A stretch of DNA of 63,314 bases, from positions 1-63,314 of the forward strand of contig CAZAYP010000028.1 in assembly GCA_964489425.1 (NCBI GenBank). The letters are read 5' to 3'. The notes under the pieces are model-generated. The model saw nothing but the letters and a program-made list of their open reading frames with translations, ran no database searches and was not told the DNA's origin. Positions 60,798 to 63,314 of the stretch are shown one piece after another. This stretch comes from CAZAYP01 sp964489425 [NCBI: uncultured Verrucomicrobiota bacterium] (GTDB lineage: Bacteria > Verrucomicrobiota > Kiritimatiellia > RZYC01). Position 1 is the stretch's first letter. Each line of letters starts with the position of its first letter. The translations under genes and the position numbers were made by a program.

Positions 60798-62411
60798 ATG
60801 ATCCCGCCTGCGCTTGTTCACGACCACGTGGCCGAAGAATACGTTGATTACTTGCGAGATGAATCCCGCCGGACGGGACAGGCGGACGGCATCGCCTTTC
60901 CGCTCACGGTCGCGGAGGTCGCCCAGGCGCTGGCAGCCGCCCGCGAGCGGGGGTGGCCGGTCACGGTCCAGGGCGCGCGTACCGGCGTGACCGGCGGCGC
61001 CGTGCCGGACGCGGGGCTGGTCATCAATTTTTCGCGCATGCACAAGATCCTGCGCCTGCGCCGGCATCCGGCTGGCGACGGGCGATTTCTGTTGACCGTG
61101 CAGCCCGGGCTGCTGCTGCAGGATCTGCGCGCACGGCTGGCCGCCAAAACCCTCGAACTGGCCGACCCTTCCGGCACGACCACGGAAGACCTGGAATCGT
61201 TCCAGGCCGGGCCGGAGCTATTTTTCCCGCCCGACCCGACCGAAACCACGGCGTCCCTGGGCGGCATGGCGGCGTGCAACGCTTCCGGGGCCTGCAGCTT
61301 TTCGTACGGGGCCACGCGCCGCTACATCCAGCGGCTGCGCCTCCTGCTGAACACCGGCGCCGAGATCGACCTTGAGCGTGGGCAGTGCGCGGCGCGCGGC
61401 CGCGAGTTCTCGCTCCCGACGGTTGACGGTCAAGTTCTGGCCGGCAGGATTCCCAGCTATACGATGCCAGCGGTCAAGAGCGCGGCTGGTTATTTCGCCG
61501 CCGAAAACATGGACTTGTTGGACCTTTTCATCGGCGCGGAAGGCACGTTGGGCCTGATCACGGAGTTGGAACTCGTCCTGATCCCCACACCGCCCATGGC
61601 CTGGGGGATCATGGCGTTCATGCCATCGCAGGCCGCCGCGCTCGCCCTGGTGCGCGGCTTGCGTGGGGACGACTCGGCGAACTGGGGCCAGCCGCCGGGC
61701 TTGCGGCCGGCGGCCATTGAATTCTTCGATGCCCACGCCTTGGAACTGCTGCGACGCCACAAGGACCAGGAAGGCAGCGCCAGCGAACTGCCGGACCTGC
61801 CGCCGGACTTCCACACGGCCATCTACGTCGAGCTGCATGCCCGCACGGAACCGGAGATCGAGGCCGCGGTGGAAGCCGTGGCGGCGCTGATTGATCAGCA
61901 GGGCGGCAACGAGGACGCCACCTGGCTGGCGTCCGATGCCGAGGAAATGCACCGCCTGCACCTGCTGCGCCACGCCGTGCCGGAATACGTCAACCAGACG
62001 ATCGACGAGCGCCGCCGGGCCGAGCCCAAGCTGACCAAACTGGGCACGGACATGGCCGTACCGGACGACCGGCTGGAATGGGTCATGGATTTGTACCAAC
62101 AGGGATTGGCCGCCAGCGGCCTGGAGTTCGTGATCTTCGGCCATATCGGCAACAACCACGTCCACGTCAACATATTGCCACGGTCCCTGGCGGAATACCA
62201 GCAGGCGCGGGGAATGTACCTGCAGTGGGCCGCGGCGATCGTGGCGGTGGGCGGCACGGTGTCGGCCGAGCACGGCATTGGCAAGATCAAGACCGCGCTC
62301 CTGCGCCAGATGCTCGGCGACCAAGGCATCCGCGAGATGCAGGAAGTAAAAAAGTTGTTCGACCCAATGGGCATGCTCAACCCCGGCAACCTGTTCGGGC
62401 AGGGAGCGTAG
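60798..62411 (+). CDS. FAD-linked oxidoreductase (GlcD/lactate dehydrogenase-like)
   Basis: This 537-aa protein has an FAD-binding 4 domain (AFPLTVAEVAQALAAARERGWPVTVQGARTGVTGGAVP, VQPGLLLQDLRARLAAK, SLGGMAACNASGACSFSYG, GAEGTLGLITELEL). The C-terminal FAD-oxidase domain has FVIFGHIGNNHVHVNI and AEHGIGKIKTALL, with metal and substrate contacts. The family oxidises glycolate, D-lactate or other 2-hydroxyacids. Neighbours do not identify the substrate. It is separated by one base from the small membrane protein gene. Confidence 0.9.
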   Translation: MIPPALVHDHVAEEYVDYLRDESRRTGQADGIAFPLTVAEVAQALAAARERGWPVTVQGARTGVTGGAVPDAGLVINFSRMHKILRLRRHPAGDGRFLLTVQPGLLLQDLRARLAAKTLELADPSGTTTEDLESFQAGPELFFPPDPTETTASLGGMAACNASGACSFSYGATRRYIQRLRLLLNTGAEIDLERGQCAARGREFSLPTVDGQVLAGRIPSYTMPAVKSAAGYFAAENMDLLDLFIGAEGTLGLITELELVLIPTPPMAWGIMAFMPSQAAALALVRGLRGDDSANWGQPPGLRPAAIEFFDAHALELLRRHKDQEGSASELPDLPPDFHTAIYVELHARTEPEIEAAVEAVAALIDQQGGNEDATWLASDAEEMHRLHLLRHAVPEYVNQTIDERRRAEPKLTKLGTDMAVPDDRLEWVMDLYQQGLAASGLEFVIFGHIGNNHVHVNILPRSLAEYQQARGMYLQWAAAIVAVGGTVSAEHGIGKIKTALLRQMLGDQGIREMQEVKKLFDPMGMLNPGNLFGQGA

Positions 62412-62412
62412 C

Positions 62413-62748
62413 ATGACAACCACCACCCATCCACATTCCAAGTGGTTCTATATTCTACTGGCGGTGCTGGCCGCTTCCTTGTTCCCGTGGCTACTGGCGT
62501 CGTGGGTGGCGCTTTTTGCGTTTGATGCGCCCGGGTCCGGAAAGAATGTTGGGATCTGGATCTTCGTCATAACGCTCTGGTGCTATCCGCTGGTTACCCT
62601 ACCCTGCGTCATCTGCGGATTGGTGCTGAAACTCAAGGACCGGGTGCGCGGCGCGATCCACGTGCTGCTGATCCCCTTGGGCATGGCCGCGCTGTATGCC
62701 TTGGCGCTTATGGGCGTCATGGTGATGGACTTGGTTCTGTCCCGGTAG
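62413..62748 (+). CDS. Small membrane protein of unknown function
   Basis: This 111-aa protein has about three hydrophobic segments (FYILLAVLAASLFPWLLASWVALF, IWIFVITLWCYPLVTLPCVICGLVL, VLLIPLGMAALYALALMGVMVM). A short polar loop (DAPGSGKN) separates the first two. I recognise no family. It begins one base after the flavoenzyme stop and could be a membrane partner of it, though this is only positional inference. Confidence 0.6.
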   Translation: MTTTTHPHSKWFYILLAVLAASLFPWLLASWVALFAFDAPGSGKNVGIWIFVITLWCYPLVTLPCVICGLVLKLKDRVRGAIHVLLIPLGMAALYALALMGVMVMDLVLSR

Positions 62749-62850
62749 GTCAATGCGGACCGTGGACCGTTCGCCCTACCTGGCCGCAGATCTCGCGGTG
62801 GGGCGGATGTCCCACCGAGCCGCTGAAGGCGTCCTGCCAACTATGCAGGA

Positions 62851-63314
62851 ATCAGGACCGGAATAATTTCTCGCCAAGGCGCAAAGCCGCGAAGCCGGAT
62901 CTGGCTTCTTGGCGGCTTTGTGTCTTCGTGTGAGAATATGATTTGGAATGGATGGAGACCGTACGGGAATCGGCACCGGAATATTTTCCCGCAGAGACGT
63001 AGGGCAGGATCTGGATCTCTGCGGCTCAGCGACCCTGCGGGAGAATCTGGATCTGGAAATTCGGACTTTTATCCTGCAAATCAGTATAAACCGCCCCACC
63101 CTGCGGGTCCCCCCCGCCTTACGAAGGCGGGGAGCCTGCCCATTCATCCTGTCTGTCCTGTCCATCCATGTTCATTCTTCTGCCTCTGCTCTGCGATCTC
63201 CGCGCCGCCGCGGTTCACGGAATCAGGACCGGAATATTTTCCCGCAGAGACGCAGGGCAGGATCTGGCTTCTTGGCGGCTTTGTGTCTTCGTGTGAGAAT
63301 ATGATTTGGAATGG
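62851..63314. repeat. Nested dispersed-repeat cluster at the window end
   Basis: ATCAGGACCGGAAT starts an element at 62851-62955 that ends in GGCGGCTTTGTGTCTTCGTG and GAATATGATTTGGAATGG. The same element recurs at 63222-63314, where the window stops. A shorter copy of its left part is at 62969-63016. Between them lie GCGGGTCCCCCCC and a CCCCGCCTT-type hairpin (63091-63136, matching 56474-56520), and an ATCCTGTCTGTCCTGTCC stretch (63148-63168). No gene is present here; 62749-62850 shows nothing. Confidence 0.85.

Overview
The window is a GC-rich bacterial chromosome segment, almost fully coding, with long runs of genes joined by 4-bp ATGA stop/start overlaps. Three things suggest an anaerobic member of the Planctomycetes-Verrucomicrobia-Chlamydiae group, possibly Kiritimatiellota or Lentisphaerae. 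They are a MoxR/DUF58/BatA/DUF4175/DUF4159 operon, many dispersed inverted repeats of the 'accacggatgcacacggat' and 'cacggagacacggag' types, and an oxygen-sensitive-looking iron-sulfur gene cluster. The taxonomic placement is inference: there is no rRNA or other marker here.

Left end (1-1.9 kb): the tail of a glycosyltransferase, wrecked IS3-like and ISAs1-like transposases, two inverted-repeat elements and a small cyclic-nucleotide-binding protein. From 1.9 to 19.2 kb the minus strand carries one large coupled operon. It reads from right to left: lipoprotein, 963-aa exported protein, MoxR ATPase, DUF58, BatA-type VWA protein, second VWA protein, DUF4175-like protein, DUF4159, and finally a 1243-aa thioredoxin-HEAT-thioredoxin membrane protein behind a repeat hairpin. 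Upstream lie an esterase lipoprotein and a TatT-like lipoprotein.

21.6-29.2 kb (+ strand) is the most interesting region. It is a cluster with its own promoter and a palindromic operator candidate: DUF134 regulator, NifX-like protein, Gly-rich DUF5320-like peptide, trans-sulfuration-type PLP enzyme, DsrE, two MinD-type ATPases with inserted ferredoxin domains, an Mrp-NifX fusion, a frameshifted Cys-rich peptide, a TrmO-like protein and an L-cysteine desulfidase. I read it as sulfide release from S-amino acids coupled to metal-sulfur cluster handling. It continues into an S1/P1-nuclease-like protein and an inactivated metallo-beta-lactamase.

30.8-35.3 kb (minus) encodes SppA, a MurG-like glycosyltransferase, a receiver-PP2C protein and CheB. 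Next come a small unknown gene, an exported amidohydrolase, a YgeY-type peptidase ending in a strong hairpin, and proB-proA followed by a closely linked histidine kinase. A Tudor/MBT-like plus beta-repeat exported protein and a large exported beta-lactamase-fold protein follow.

45.4-51.8 kb is a gene graveyard around two exported proteins (formylglycine-generating-enzyme-like and LamG). It holds fragments of a phage terminase, a histidine kinase, a second SUMF1 gene and an IS4 transposase. 51.8-62.7 kb holds a patatin-CDF transporter-zinc phospholipase operon, a radical SAM/SPASM enzyme, an IS3 transposase remnant, a UDP-glucose dehydrogenase-like enzyme, a GH13 amylase-like enzyme, a GlcD-like flavoenzyme and a small membrane protein. 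The last 460 bp are nested dispersed repeats that run off the end of the window. No tRNA, rRNA or CRISPR array was seen.
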